A DNA stretch of 64,000 bases. Origin: Opeltia flavorubescens (taxonomy: Eukaryota > Ascomycota > Lecanoromycetes > Teloschistales > Teloschistaceae). The position numbers and the translations under genes are program-made. The notes under the pieces were generated by a model, which was given only the letters and a program-made list of their open reading frames with translations, had not been told where the DNA came from and did no database searches. Shown piece by piece: positions 37,837 through 49,700 of this stretch. Within the stretch, counting starts at the first letter, position 1, and every line of letters starts with the position of its first letter. Where the stretch lies: assembly GCA_000442125.1 (NCBI GenBank), contig KE546965.1, positions 2,666,001 to 2,730,000 of the forward strand, given 5' to 3'.

Positions 37837-39228
37837 TTACAGGCTTTTTCGGTACGCTTTGATGGTATAAATTGTTTGGATGACGGTGAAACAAGTCTGG
37901 ATGGCCGCCAAGATGACTCCAATCCCACCAATGATCAAGACGGCCCAAAATGTATACCAGCGCGATAAGTCTCTACGATCGCGCCATAATGCCGTGATCC
38001 TGTTGAGTTGCATGTGATCAATATCTTCTTGGATCACAGCGAGCCGATATCCTAAGATGGGGAAGTGCTGATTCTTGCTGTAAGAGGTGCGTGTCTTGAG
38101 TGAGCCCGACTCCTTGTACCTACAAAGCTTGTCCAAGACCTGGTCGTCGACTCCCCCGCGGCTTTGGTACGCAAGATTTCTCTCTGTTTGAGCATAAACC
38201 TTGCGGGACCGCCTGTCGTCTCCAAACAAGAGTTGATAAGAAAGTAGCACTTCATCGAGAAAGGCCTTGGTCGTAAACTCTTTGGGTCGATTCTACTCAT
38301 CGTAGTAGTCTTCGACTACACTAGAAGTAACATTAGGAAGAATTCCGTATTGCTGTGGCAAGCACTTACTTACCAGGAAAAGACAGAATCGCCCAGTGTG
38401 TGCAAGTGACAGAAAGTTGGGAATGAGAATAGTGCTAGTCGCCGGTCAAGGAAGTCGAAGTCCAGATGGGAGCCGATACATGTTACCCAGCGAATCTTGA
38501 TACCACCTATCTGAGTCAGGGTCGACGCGTTAAGGTTAGAGACGTGAAGAAGCCCTGTAGGTTCTGAATGCGTCTCATTAGGTGGTGATATTGGTAGAAC
38601 CTCATTAAATTTGGTCAGAGTCTCAAGAATCGGACGTTGAGCCTCAGATACTGCGAGCGAAGAGATAGCTGTCTCTTTTGCTTTCTGCACAGACACCAGA
38701 AGGCTCTGAGGTGCTTCTGGTTCAAGAGCCTCAGACACAAACAGCATGGTCAAGCATGCCACGATAGCATAAACAAGCCGTCTCGAAACGTCTCGTAGTT
38801 GTCCTGGTTCCAGACATTGTTCTTGTAGAAGCCCGTTTTCTACTGCCATGGCGATTACCTCATCACCCGATATCTGGGTATTATCCTTCAGGCATTTCCC
38901 TGCTTGACTCATGAGATGGACTACAGAATCCCATGAGGCGTTTGCGCCTGGCTTAATCGAATCCGAAAAGATAGCCTGAGGTACCACGAGCAATTCTGTT
39001 CTTCTTCTTAACAAGTTGAGGAGAGCGATAGCGTTGGCGAAGTGGGGATCTTGTGATCGGGAAAACGATTGTCCGGTGATTGTCTGAAGAAGATTGGTTT
39101 CCTGGACATTGATAGAGAGACTTCTTGGTGCTTTGGATCATTGTCAGTCACTGACTGTCACCTGACGATCTTCACTCACCATGATACCGACCCAATTTTG
39201 GAAGTAAAAATTCTGTATGAACCGCCAT
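37837..39228 (-). pseudogene. Fungal membrane-protein family gene with one in-frame stop
   Basis: Exons on the minus strand, 39228-39180, 39130-38374 and 38320-37837, with introns of 49 and 53 nt, would encode 429 residues. In exon 3 a TAG at 38295-38293 interrupts otherwise good coding: D-Y-Y-D-E, stop, N-R-P-K-E-F-T-T-K-A-F-L-D-E. No alternative splice of reasonable length removes it in phase. As read, the protein ends at residue 277 and lacks the C-terminal L-W-R-D-R-R-D and W-Y-T-F-W membrane region. That region matches the gene at 63102, so the two are relatives. It may be a recent pseudogene, a truncated allele or a sequencing error. The start ATG opens with M-A-V-H-T and shares a 469 bp divergent promoter with the amidase. 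Confidence 0.65.
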
Positions 39229-39697
39229 ATAGAGGTATCAGGTACCTGACAATATTTTCCTGGATAGGTAGAAGACAAACATTTGTGCTCATGATCATAG
39301 ATACCGCAGTAAATATATATAACTCATATTTTCAGCGCTTAAAGGAGGACATGGCTCAAGTATTTGGATCCGTGCGTCTAAATTACACAACATTATTGAA
39401 GTCACCTCGACACCCTCCATGACTGCAGCTGAAAAATTGGCTCCAAGATCATAGGTCAGGCTGTGACAATCCGTATGGAGTAGTGCGCATGCTTACCATT
39501 GGATCGAAAGCCACCCTTAAGTCAGACCGAATGAGTATTGTTACAGGTAAGACGACGCGAAGCTGCAGGTATCGCGTATGGAATGTTGGGTGGGTGGGGT
39601 CATGCATCCCATCGCCCCTGTCGCAGTCTGAATGAGGCTGGCATACGCTAGGCAATAAAGCTCCTTGTCCCTCGACCATTCAGGATCTTAGGCTATC
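39229..39697. promoter_or_regulatory. Divergent promoter region, membrane-protein gene and amidase
   Basis: This 469 bp lies between start codons on opposite strands. No gene fits inside; no specific motif is claimed. Confidence 0.5.
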
Positions 39698-41906
39698 ATG
39701 AGTAGAATCTGGCTGCTCACGCTGACCGGCGTTGTATTTATACCATACTTGATGCTACGCCCCTTTCAAATTCTCAGTGCTGTATCATTCCAATTCAGCC
39801 GTACAGCTACGCGGTTTTCTCAGGGATCCATAATGGCGAATGCTCCATTTGACGTTCTCACCACCACAGCGTCCCAGGTTGAAACGCTTCTAGCGTCCGG
39901 GAACGTGACCAGCGCACAGCTCGTGGAAATCTATCTTGCCGAGATTGAAAGAAATAATGGATACTTGAGAGCGGTGATTTCCACTGCTCCGAGAAGCAGC
40001 TTGATAGCGCAAGCCGATGCCTTGGACAGAGAACGGTCGAGCGGATCACTTCGGTCTAACCTCCATGGACTACCAATACTGGTCAAGGTAGAGCTCACTA
40101 CTGAGAGCACAATTCATTAGCAACTCACAAGCAGCAAGGACAATACGGATACTCATCCCGACCTTGGCATGGATACCACCTCTGGCAGCTTCGCCCTCGT
40201 GGGAGCGCGCCCAAAGAAAAGTGCCGATGTAGTGGAGAGGGTGAGTTTGCCGGCCTCTATGCTTGTCGTCATGTATTAACTCGTGGAAATAGCTGATCAA
40301 GGCCGGTGTCATCATTCTTGGGAAGGCAAATCTCTCTGTACGATAAAACCCCCGAGACCCTCTCGTCTGACACTAATGAGTATTGCACAGGAGCTTAGCT
40401 GGTACAAGTATGCTACAAACTGACCTTGGATTCTGCCGGCTGGAAACGTCCTTAGCTCTTTGTGGCAGCTTTTGGAACACTGGCCCTCCACAGAGGCAAT
40501 ATGGGTCGAACATCGCTGATTCAATCCATTTCAGAGGTTCGCGTACCATCTGCGGGTGGTCAGCCGTCGGTGGCCAAGGTCAATCGGCCTATGTCCACGG
40601 CGGGATGAGAGACGATGACACATTTGGAGGACACAGCGTAAGAATCTTCCTGCATTTGATACGATCGCTCTGACGTTTGTCCAGAATCCGGGGGGCTCGT
40701 CTTCCGGTTCCGCCATCGCTGTCAGCGCTGGCTTCTCACCATTTGCGCTTGGTACGGAGACGGAGGGGTCCCTGATAATGCCAAGCAATCGTGCCGCTCT
40801 TTACACAATAAAACCCACAATTGGCATCGTCTCGCAGCAAGGCATTGTCCCGGTATCTCATATATGTGATGCCGCAGGACCAATGACGAAGAGCGTGTTG
40901 GATCTCGCACTCTTGATGGATATCATCGTGGACCCAGTCAAGACAACTGTACCGCCAGATGGGTATCGCTCTGTCATGACGGATACTTGGGCAGACCTAA
41001 GGGTTGGTGTCCTAGATCCTGCCGAATGGAATTATCCAGACTTTGTCACTAAGCCCTACGAGGGGACTACCGAGCAGATGGTAAGCCCCTGCTTTTGTAC
41101 TTTTGATGTCCGCTAATCGAAGCTGCTTAGAGGGGTCAATTTGAGGACGCTTACAAGAAGATCGAGACTATGGCGAGATCCTTTCAGAAATACGTCCCGT
41201 TACCCACTGGAGACGACCTAGAACTTAACGGAAAGGATTGTCTCAGCACCCTTTGGAGTACGTTTTATTCAGATTTATCGCTAGAGAAACTGCAGAGTCT
41301 CGTGGACTAACGCTATACTAGCTGGTCACTTCAAAGAAGACTTCGAGCAATACACAGCTGGACTGGAAAACTCTCAGGTGCACACGTTGGAAGAGCTTGT
41401 AGAGTTCAATCGGAAGTATTCCGATAAAGAGTTGCCTCCTCGTCAGTGTTTCACAATCAAAATATTGGGGTGTCTATACTGATTGAATTAGGGTACCCAA
41501 AACAAGACAAGCTGGAGAAGGCTCTCGCGAGCACGCTTACGACCGAGACCCTTGAGGCAGCATTGCATCATGCCAGAGAGGTATCTAGAACAAGAGGCAT
41601 TGACAAGATTTTGAAGGAGTACAACCTCGATGTAATCATTGGGCCTGCGGAAAGCTCAATGACCGATCTCGCGTCCGCAAGCGGTTCGTGCGCAGTCCCG
41701 CTTCATCGTTTTTAATTGACGAGAGGTTAGGTTACCCTATTGCGAGTCTCCCGCTAGGATATCTCGAGTTCAACGGACGTCCGTTCGGTATGGCAGCTTT
41801 GGCTTCTGGGCATCAGGAGGCAACTTTGATAAAAGTACAAAGCGCCTGGGAGGCTACATTTCCCGCAAGGCGTCCACCGCCAAGGAAAAACTTCGAAGCG
41901 TCTTGA
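39698..41906 (+). CDS. Amidase-signature hydrolase with N-terminal hydrophobic leader
   Basis: Ten exons: 39698-40087, 40139-40240, 40293-40337, 40391-40407, 40535-40637, 40685-41080, 41131-41257, 41322-41441, 41492-41683 and 41731-41906, giving 555 residues with every junction in phase. The amidase triad can be placed: Lys130 in L-V-K-D-N, the cis-Ser in G-G-S-S-S-G-S-A (about Ser224-225) and the nucleophile Ser248 in G-T-E-T-E-G-S. The C-terminal G-Y-P-I-A-S-L-P-L-G-Y and N-G-R-P-F-G-M are also typical. It cleaves amide bonds; the substrate is unknown. A hydrophobic stretch at residues 4-20 suggests secretion or membrane anchoring, although an internal Met at 39833 could be the start. The fourth exon is only 17 nt. 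Confidence 0.85.
40391..40407 (+). other. 17-nt microexon of the amidase
   Basis: Encodes E-L-S-W-Y plus two bases and is flanked by introns of 53 and 127 nt. Without it the conserved N-L-S-E-L-S-W-Y-K segment is lost and the frame breaks. Confidence 0.75.
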
Positions 41907-42087
41907 TCTCCTCATCTCGGGTGAGGACGTGTTTGTTATCATGGAGTGCTGGGAAGTATGATACCAGAACTTAGATGCAAGATTGTGGAATATCAAATGA
42001 AGATAGACGGGGTACTTCGGTTGAAACCAACATTCTGTGAGATGTTTTGTTGAAATCACGTGACATGAAGCATATCTGTCACCTGGA

Positions 42088-43174
42088 CTATTTCCTCTGA
42101 ATCAGTATCATCCGAAGTTCTATACTCTCCCTTTGAGGCCTCGACGATTGCTCCTTGAACGCTGCGTGAGGGCAGACTAGGTGCATCAGTGTCCAGTATA
42201 TTCGAGTATGTTGTCGTGAAACTTACACGCTGGCCCGTCGCCAGGATCAGAATCGTAGCTCATGAACACTACAAGCTCGTCCGGCTTTTGGCCGCTCAAG
42301 TAATACCACCGATGATCCTCGCTGAACTTCAGATAATAAACCTCACCTTCATATTGCGGAGAAATCCTGTCAACAGCTATGAGATCTCGTTCCTTTACAG
42401 AAAAGAAATCGCAAAATGCGAGCGGCGATTGCTCTACTGGGGCAAACAAGGGCCTCCAGGCACTACATTATTGGTGAGGTCCGAGGCTTCATCTGTCTAC
42501 GAGATATCTTTGACATACTTGATGATCTGGATCCGCCAATCATTTGTGAAGTATTTGCTGATCTCTTCTTGGCTGAGATGTCTCCGAGCGCGTCGCAAAC
42601 CGCCTTCCACAGTGTGATCTGGTAGAAATTAGCATCCTTCGTAGGTACGAAGAAAGGATTGCAAAGGGTAAAACCAATATGAGGCGTGTAGGCAGGCTCA
42701 TCCGGACGCTTCAAGGAGGGATTTTCGTGAACATCTGGCTCGAGATTGAGCCCGCTCTTTCTGTACTGATATCCTCGGCTTTGACCTATGTCTTAGGGTT
42801 TAAGTACTCACTCTATAATCGTAGCATATGATATGCTCGCATTGGAGATGATTCTTCAGAAGGGCCATGGTTTCATCCATGTACAGTCCAAGATCTTTGT
42901 CATCGCCAAAGCAAAGCGGGACCTGAGACTGGTGGCGTATGAATTCAAATCCATGCCTCTTCAATTGGACATGTTGTTCGAAATTTTTAAGATCATGGAC
43001 CGGGATACTAGCACGATCCACACATTTGATGTTTGTTCGCAGGTGCTCTTGATTCTGGTTTAGGGGTCCAGAGTAGTTGTATGGCTTCACGGCGTCGTAT
43101 AGGTCGCCATCGATAAAGGAGAATAAGGCATCGACTTTTCTGAGATTCCCTGAACATTCACGTAAAGCATTCAT
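42088..43174 (-). CDS. AsaB-type non-haem oxygenase/desaturase, copy A
   Basis: Five exons on the minus strand, 43174-42812, 42765-42675, 42618-42519, 42462-42227 and 42176-42088, give 292 residues; introns are 46-56 nt. Family marks are E-H-I-I-C-Y-D-Y-R, H150-I-D152 followed by E-G-G-L-R-R-A, N-A-W-R-P-L, P-L-A-F-C-D, and D-H235-R-W-Y-Y-L with K-P-D-E, ending R-E-S-I-E-L-R. This order is that of the fungal GA4-desaturase/7-alpha-cephem-methoxylase-like group that includes AsaB of aspergillic acid synthesis, thought to use iron bound by an H-x-D...H set. All three presumed ligands are present. A neighbouring relative (45195-46312) has the same intron positions. The substrate is unknown. Confidence 0.85.
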
Positions 43175-43197
43175 GACTACTTTTTTCTCAAGCCCGC

Positions 43198-43785
43198 TCA
43201 AGTATTGTCACAGTGAGGGCAGTACCGGTCATCGTCTAACGAGCGAAGTTGGATCCTTACCAAGCATGCTCTTGCAGCAGAGGTGACATACTCGCCGCGT
43301 CCACCAGCTTCTGTTAAGCAGACGACGGCTAGACCAAAAATTCACAAAGGGGCCAGACGGGTCGGCGGGATATCTTTGCAGTGGATGCATCGCCTAATTT
43401 TCAGCTCGAAAGATGCACAAATCCCACAGCCTTTATCTTTGATGTTGCCCCGATGATGCTGTGTGACCACACCTTTCACGACGGTGCGGCATGAGTCGCC
43501 GCCTTTTATTTTGCTTTGGAGTTCTTTCGGACTGTGTAGCCAAATGTGTGCGCACATATCGTACGTTGGTGCGGGGTCAGCTGAGTTCCAGGATCATCAC
43601 CAGTATCTGGCTTTCCACCACTCTTCTGGTCTTTCGGCATCCCCAAATGGTAAGATCAGCCTGTCAATCCGTAAGGGCTGGGGGCTCTCATGAATGCAGG
43701 CAGAATCATGGGCTTGTACGACAGATTTTTGATTGAGCCACCACGTCCGGATTTGATTCGGTATCTTTAAGCGTTCACGAATACA
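43198..43785 (-). CDS. Cysteine-rich, possibly zinc-binding protein; incomplete model
   Basis: A minus-strand frame is open at 43785-43601 (Trp-rich, containing A-C-I-H-E and P-E-E-W-W-K-A-R-Y). It splices in phase 2 over 43532-43600 into 43531-43342. The second part has D-S-C-R-T, H-H-R-G, K-G-C-G-I-C-A-S-F and R-R-C-I-H-C, a spacing suggestive of zinc binding. No ATG is found in the first segment, so a 5' exon is missing or the start was lost. The frame meets TGA at 43344-43342, but the same frame then stays open for 47 codons and ends in R-Y-C-P-H-C-D at 43200. A 37-nt intron route would instead give W-W-T-R-R-V-C-H-L-C-C. It could be a damaged gene or one I have not spliced correctly. Its end is 25-170 bp from the start of copy A. 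Confidence 0.4.
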
Positions 43786-45194
43786 TTACGCATGCGCTGA
43801 TAGTGTCACCACCCGATGAGAAGGGTAGTACGACCTATCAACGTGATCAAGTTTTTAGCAGGTGAAGACTCTGCCGGCCGCTCGCTTCGGTGAAATTCTT
43901 GTGGGACAATGCTTGACGCCAGGCGATTGAATACACTGAACATGCATTAGTGCTTTGTATACAATTCGGAGACGATCAGAGGATACATTGGCTCTCTTTA
44001 CTAAGATTATTGGGGCTGGTAATCTTTGGAAACGTCGGAGGCGCCGTCAAAACCTAAACCTAATCTATCAACTTTAACAACTTTCTTTTAACCTCGGACG
44101 TGACTACATTAAGGTCCAATGTCTACGTCATTAGTATTCACAATCTTATCCGAACAAGGAGCCCAGGATTTGAGCGCAATGAGTGTGGTAAGTAAGGAGT
44201 AGTGCGACCGGGAGCTGCCCCCTTGCATACATTGTGATTCGATTGGAAGCCTTGAATTCATCCCCTGGTTCCCGAACATCAAGTATGTTGGGAGCTATGC
44301 AGCGATGATCTGTGATCACCCGGGTAAAACTGCCGCATGCCTGCCACACATCTTGATGATTTGGCAGCACAAATGTCGTGCAACACTAGAAGATAACGCA
44401 TGATGCATTACCCCTCAGCCGTGCTTGTGTCAATTTTCATGGTGAGGCTCTCATAGCTTACCCAGCTCCCACTCCACCTTCTGTAACATCTCATTACTTC
44501 TAAAGAATCGTCTATCAACAACACAGTATGTCAATTGTCTGCTTTCGAATGGCTCACAGACTAATTGGGCCAGTATTTAGCACAGGATTGTGAACAAGTC
44601 AATATGCCGGGCAACAGCGACACTAAAGCATGCGTCATAAGCGAAAAGATCCAACCTTGGAAGTCGTTCCTGTCTACACCTACCGAAAACAAGACCAAAT
44701 CCAACGCCGAGTATATCAAAACATTCGGTGATAGAAACAACATACGGCTCAAGGCCGAGTTAGACGATAAGGGACTCGGTGGCTGAATCTTTGAGATCTT
44801 GGTACGCTCATGTCTTTATGATCCCGAAGGATGTGGCTGATAATCGATGCTGCGATAAGGAGATTCCATCGAAGCCAACTTTCAGGTCAAGTCTTGGGTC
44901 CTGGTGGTGGACTTCTGGTGAGAGGCTTGATAACGGCCTTTGTTTGCTGTCAATTCAGTTCGCGAGATAAAGTTGGATGAAGGATGTACTGCGCTGGGAC
45001 AGATTCTGAGTAGCTTTATGTGCTCTATGTAGCCATGATGTCGTAGGATTGCTAACGCATTACGAACACGAATGTTTCCTGTGCCTCTGCACTCGTTGTT
45101 CCCTCGCTCACGGTATGCCCATCATCCTTCCCTGTTCAAAATGCATCCTCCACTCTCCTTCGAAACTGCCACGAGTAGATCGTACCAGGCTCTA
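43786..45194. other. Intergenic region between the two AsaB-type genes
   Basis: About 1.4 kb. A 60-codon hydrophilic plus-strand frame at 44604-44786 and a 74-codon minus frame at 44146-44370 lack motifs or splice context. Not called as genes. Confidence 0.45.
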
Positions 45195-46312
45195 TCATGC
45201 TCGTTTTGTGATCACGATTGTTCGAACCTCGATACTTTCTCTCGCGGAGCACTGGGCAAGGGCCAGGGGATTTGCGAAGGAACAGTGTGGGACACCAGCT
45301 TCGAATCCAAGTCAGATTAGTTAGGATCCAAAGATGAGAGTAAGAGGTACCTACAAAGGACTCCCATACATGTATTAGAGTCCCAGTTCGTGAAAAGAAC
45401 AGGCTCGTTTTTAGATTGCTTCGAGAGCCAATACCATTGCTGTCGATCGCTTTTTTTGAGATATGTGCCCTCTCCGATGTGATCGGCATGAATTTTGTCG
45501 CATTCAACCACGTCTACTTTGTCAACAGATCGGATATCACAGAGTGCCAATGGTGCATCTTCCACGAAGTCCACCAGGGGCCGCCAGAGGCTATATCGGC
45601 TGTATGAGAACGGGAGCGTGAAAGTTTCGTTCATACTCTGGATGACATACTTGATGAATCTGACTCTCCACTCAGCATGGCTCCACCGCTTGATTTCTTC
45701 CGGCTTCAGGTATTCTTTTAGTTTTCTTCTCGCTTCAGCCGGAGATTCGTCTGGCTGTTGTCAGCGAGAAGATTTCGCCTTCAAGCAAAGCGGTGCAGTT
45801 GACCGGTATGGACGATTCGTGCAGGATTTAGCGCTGCCCCTCTATTTGTGTCTTGTTTGTCCAAGACATGATTGTGTTTTGTATTCTTCTGATTGCGCCT
45901 ATACTAGGTCGATATCAGATCATTGGGGATCGCGTTTTGGCGTATTACACACTCTCCAATCGTAACAAATTATTTCATTGGCATTTAAAAACCCCCGGAG
46001 AAATGTTGTGGTCTCCTCGAGATAACGCACAACGTCTGAAGTATGAGAGGAGTGGGAAAGAGAAGACACTTCAGGTAGATGCTGCGATGAGTGTTCGACG
46101 AACTCGAAACCTGCGGTCTCCAGTCGGAAGTTCTCTCGGTCCTCGAGCCGAAGATCATGGATCGCTATATCATGATGGTCGACAAAGGTGCAATTGGTTT
46201 TTGGTCCCTCGTACTCAGTATCTATAAAGACTTCATACGGCTTGACCGATTGATATAACGGAAGGTCAGAGAGGAACGTCAATGACGCTCGAATGACCGC
46301 TGGCGGCTGCAT
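45195..46312 (-). CDS. AsaB-type oxygenase-like protein, copy B, lacking the third presumed iron ligand
   Basis: Five exons on the minus strand, 46312-45953, 45903-45804, 45750-45651, 45599-45355 and 45298-45195, give 302 residues. Exon lengths and intron phases mirror copy A (exon 3 is 100 nt in both). Matching blocks are N-E-I-I-C-Y-D-W-R, H152-T-D154, N-R-Y-S-L-W-R-P-L, P-L-A-L-C-D and the end S-A-R-E-S-I-E-V-R. Where copy A has D-H-R-W-Y-Y-L, copy B reads R-Q-Q-W-Y-W-L, so the distal His is Gln. The reading frame is otherwise whole, which argues against simple decay. It may be inactive, or may bind metal differently. Its start is 467 bp from that of the NB-ARC gene on the other strand. 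Confidence 0.8.
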
Positions 46313-46779
46313 GGCGAAAATTTGGCGATGAAGTGATCTGATACCTGTACAATACCACCAGTAATCATGCCTCCTAGCAGTAGGACAGCAGGGGGATTTA
46401 TTGCGTTCTGGGGAGGTCCACTCCCCGGATGATCAGTCTAGTGCCGCCAGTAAAATGGCCGAAGAGTTGGGTGAGAGCCACGGCGAAGTGTATTGATAGG
46501 TCGGTTGCCAGTAGCCTTGCAGTGCTACCAGCTCGAATGCAGAAGCTTCCCCACTTTCTCCTCTCGTGGCCTTCTTATGTGGCCAAGTTTGTACCCTTTT
46601 CCGCATTGTTAGGTCACTCCGTCGGCTCGAAAGTCAAACGTGATCACACAGTAAATTGAACTGTGTCTGCGGCGGAAAACTATATGTTGATTTCATGTCT
46701 AATGTTCGCTTCACAAACGAAAAAGGCCTGGATCTCTCGCCACCCTTGAATTTCGCAGCATAATTGGACGTTGAACAAG
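46313..46779. promoter_or_regulatory. Divergent promoter region, AsaB-type copy B and NB-ARC gene
   Basis: This 467 bp lies between opposite start codons and has no supported frame. Shared regulation is possible but not shown. Confidence 0.5.
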
Positions 46780-49700
46780 ATGGCATTCACCCCAGACACC
46801 AAATCTACAACACCTGAATCTGATGAATGGTTCGATCCTCAAAGTTTGGATGATAAGATGATAGTCATACTTACCGTTTCTCGAATAGGAAAAGTTATTG
46901 TTCAGCTGTCTGGCAAGAAGCAATAATCACCTGCGAAAAACATTTAGGATTCGATTTCAAGCGTCTGTCAGAAGTCTCTAGCTGCGAGTCTCTGATAGCG
47001 TCACTGCAACAGAAGCAACAAGATTACATCAATCAGCCGACGCAGACCCTACTCAAACGGATGGAACCAGCTTTGACCTACATCAAAACCTTCACGTTGA
47101 CAGTCTCTGTAGCGATTCCTGGACCAGTCTTACGGACTGCTTTGATATGGGGTGTCATGAACCTGTTGGTGGAGGTGAGTTTCCTATCCGTTGTCGGGCT
47201 TATGCTGATCTAACTCAAGCAATCGGTCTGCAATGAACACATTCTATCCAAGATCGCCGGAATGTTGGACGAAATGGCACACGACCTTAGTATCTTCCAT
47301 GAGTATGAGTGGCTCTTCAAAGAAAACTCACGGCTGGAGAACACGCTAGTCAATGTATTTGTCGAGGTGATCAAATTCTGGTCTCAAGCCATCAAGTTTC
47401 TCCGTAAGAATCCAATCGGTAAGTTGATCTCCGACACCCTACCAAAAAGCTTTACGTTCGTCGAAAACTGAAAGACTGAAAGACTCAAAAACAAAAATAG
47501 TGAACTTCGCCATAACACCATGGACCAGCATCCAGAAAGATTTCGATGACACGATCGAAGGGATACAAAAGCAAGTGCGACGAATCAAAGAGCGGGCTCA
47601 GGCCATCAATATACGCGCGCAATATGATAGCCGATCACAGGCCGACTTCCTACAAGAACTAGAAACAAGATTCAACCGTGACCTGAATCTATCCGGGAAG
47701 CACAAAGAAGGTGTGACACTGCCAGCTCACAACCTTCCTTGGGGAAAGGATGCCAACTTCTACGGGCGGCAGGATATACTACAAGAGATCAGAGAAAACC
47801 TGAACCACCCTTCTAAAGAGCCGGGATTCAGATCGTGGACATTATGGGGCATGGCCGGTATAGGCAAAACACATACTGCGCTAGCCTACGCGCATGAGAG
47901 AGTTGAAGACGGCGTACCCGCAGTCTTCTGGATAAAAGCAGAGACCAAGATCGATATCGGCCAAAGCTTCACGAGCATAGCGACATTACTAGAGCTGAAA
48001 GGGCTGATGCTTGATGGTGATTTGGATCAAAATCGATTCCTAGTGATGAGATGGTTGCAAAACACTGGTAAGTATGGGCAGGGAGTCATCCCGAACGTGT
48101 TTATGAGACTGACAAGCTTGTGATTAATTAGAAACAGACTGGCTTCTTATTTTCGACAACGTCGAAGACCTCAGACTCCTCCGGGACTGCTGGCCGGTAG
48201 CACGTCATGGGTCAGTGCTGATAACATCGAGGACGGACTTGGTATCCTTTGGTCCTGCTTCGCTTGGCCGTCGAATGCCTCTATTCACTCCGAACGAAGG
48301 TTCTCTGTTCTTACAAAAGATGCTTGCTCGAGGAGAGTACTCAAAGCCTGAGATCGATTCCGCACAAGCCCTATCCGACAACCTCGATGGGTTGCCACTA
48401 GCTTTGCATCTAATGGGCGTCCAGATACATACAAGAGGAAAGCAGATCGAACAATTTCTATCTTACTACCGGCAGAACATCAGGCGACTTCACAAACACC
48501 GAAAGAGGGGGTTCAAAACATTTACTATACTCACTCGCTAGATACGGCATGGGAGACTTCGTTCTCGTCAATCACAGACGAGGGGAGTCAGACGCTGATG
48601 GGGATCCTGTCTTTCCTCGGCTCGGAGAGCATACCTGAAACCCTCTTCGTCCACCCAAAACCGGCAGTGGATTTTCCGCCTTCCATAGGCTTTTGTTCAG
48701 ATGAGATTGAGTACGTCTCATCTGCGTATTATTTAGACACATACGTCCAGCTAAGCCTTATCATAGCTTCGATGACACCTTAATGCCCTTAACAAAGTCA
48801 TCTCTAGTGCATAAGGATACGCACGCTCTAACACTGTCTGTTCATCGACTGATCCAGGAGGAGTATCGATTCCGCATGGATGATCAGAGCCGCCACGACT
48901 GTTTCATACATTCCTCGAGCCTTCTGTGTGAGGCCTTTCCTCGACACGTGCACGGACTTTCTCTGCGAAAGAGTTGGGCTTCGTGTCGAAGACTAGCTCC
49001 GCATGTCCTCATACTCTGTGCTAGGTACCGCCAGTACCGATTCAGGTCCTCGCATGCCCAAGAATTCGAACACTTTATTTGTCTCTTGACAAGTTGCGGA
49101 TGGTAAGATATTGTCCACGGTGTATGCTCAAGTGACTAATCTTCGCATAGGTATCTCATGGAAAGTGGGTCCTGGGACGACTTCTGGGATCTGATGCGCA
49201 CCGCTGAATCAGCGTGTGAAAATAAGGCAGGGCTTCCTTGGGCCCATCTTTGCAACTCTGCCGGACTTGTCGAAATCGAAAGAGGCCATACATTGGAAGC
49301 TATCCCGTACATGGATAAGGCTCGACAGATTCGAGAGGTGCAGCTTCCAAAAGATCATCCCGACCTCGCGGACCTGTACAACAACTATGCAAATCTCATT
49401 CTTAACGAGGTCCAGAGTGGTCCAAACCTCGTAGAGGCTGCCAAATTGTACCAGAAGGCTCTCGATATTGATATGATGCAACCGGTGGACGAGCGGAATC
49501 AGGTCCTACATATACGCTACCTCAATATCGGCACAGTCTATATCTATAGGCGTGCGTTCCATGTACCAGAAGTGTTGCATCGCTTTGAAATGGCTCTGGA
49601 GAGAGCTCACCACAGGATCGGCACAGTCTATATCTACCAGCGTGACTGGGAGAAGGCTCGCAGCGCTATCGAGCTTGGTCGGAAGCACGCTGTCGAACAT

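Noticed and set aside
44053-44066. Two units resembling CCTAAA telomere-like repeats
   Set aside because: Only about two units inside ordinary sequence; chance is sufficient.
44604-44786. 60-codon hydrophilic plus-strand frame between the AsaB-type genes
   Set aside because: Too short and without motif or splice signals; could be chance.
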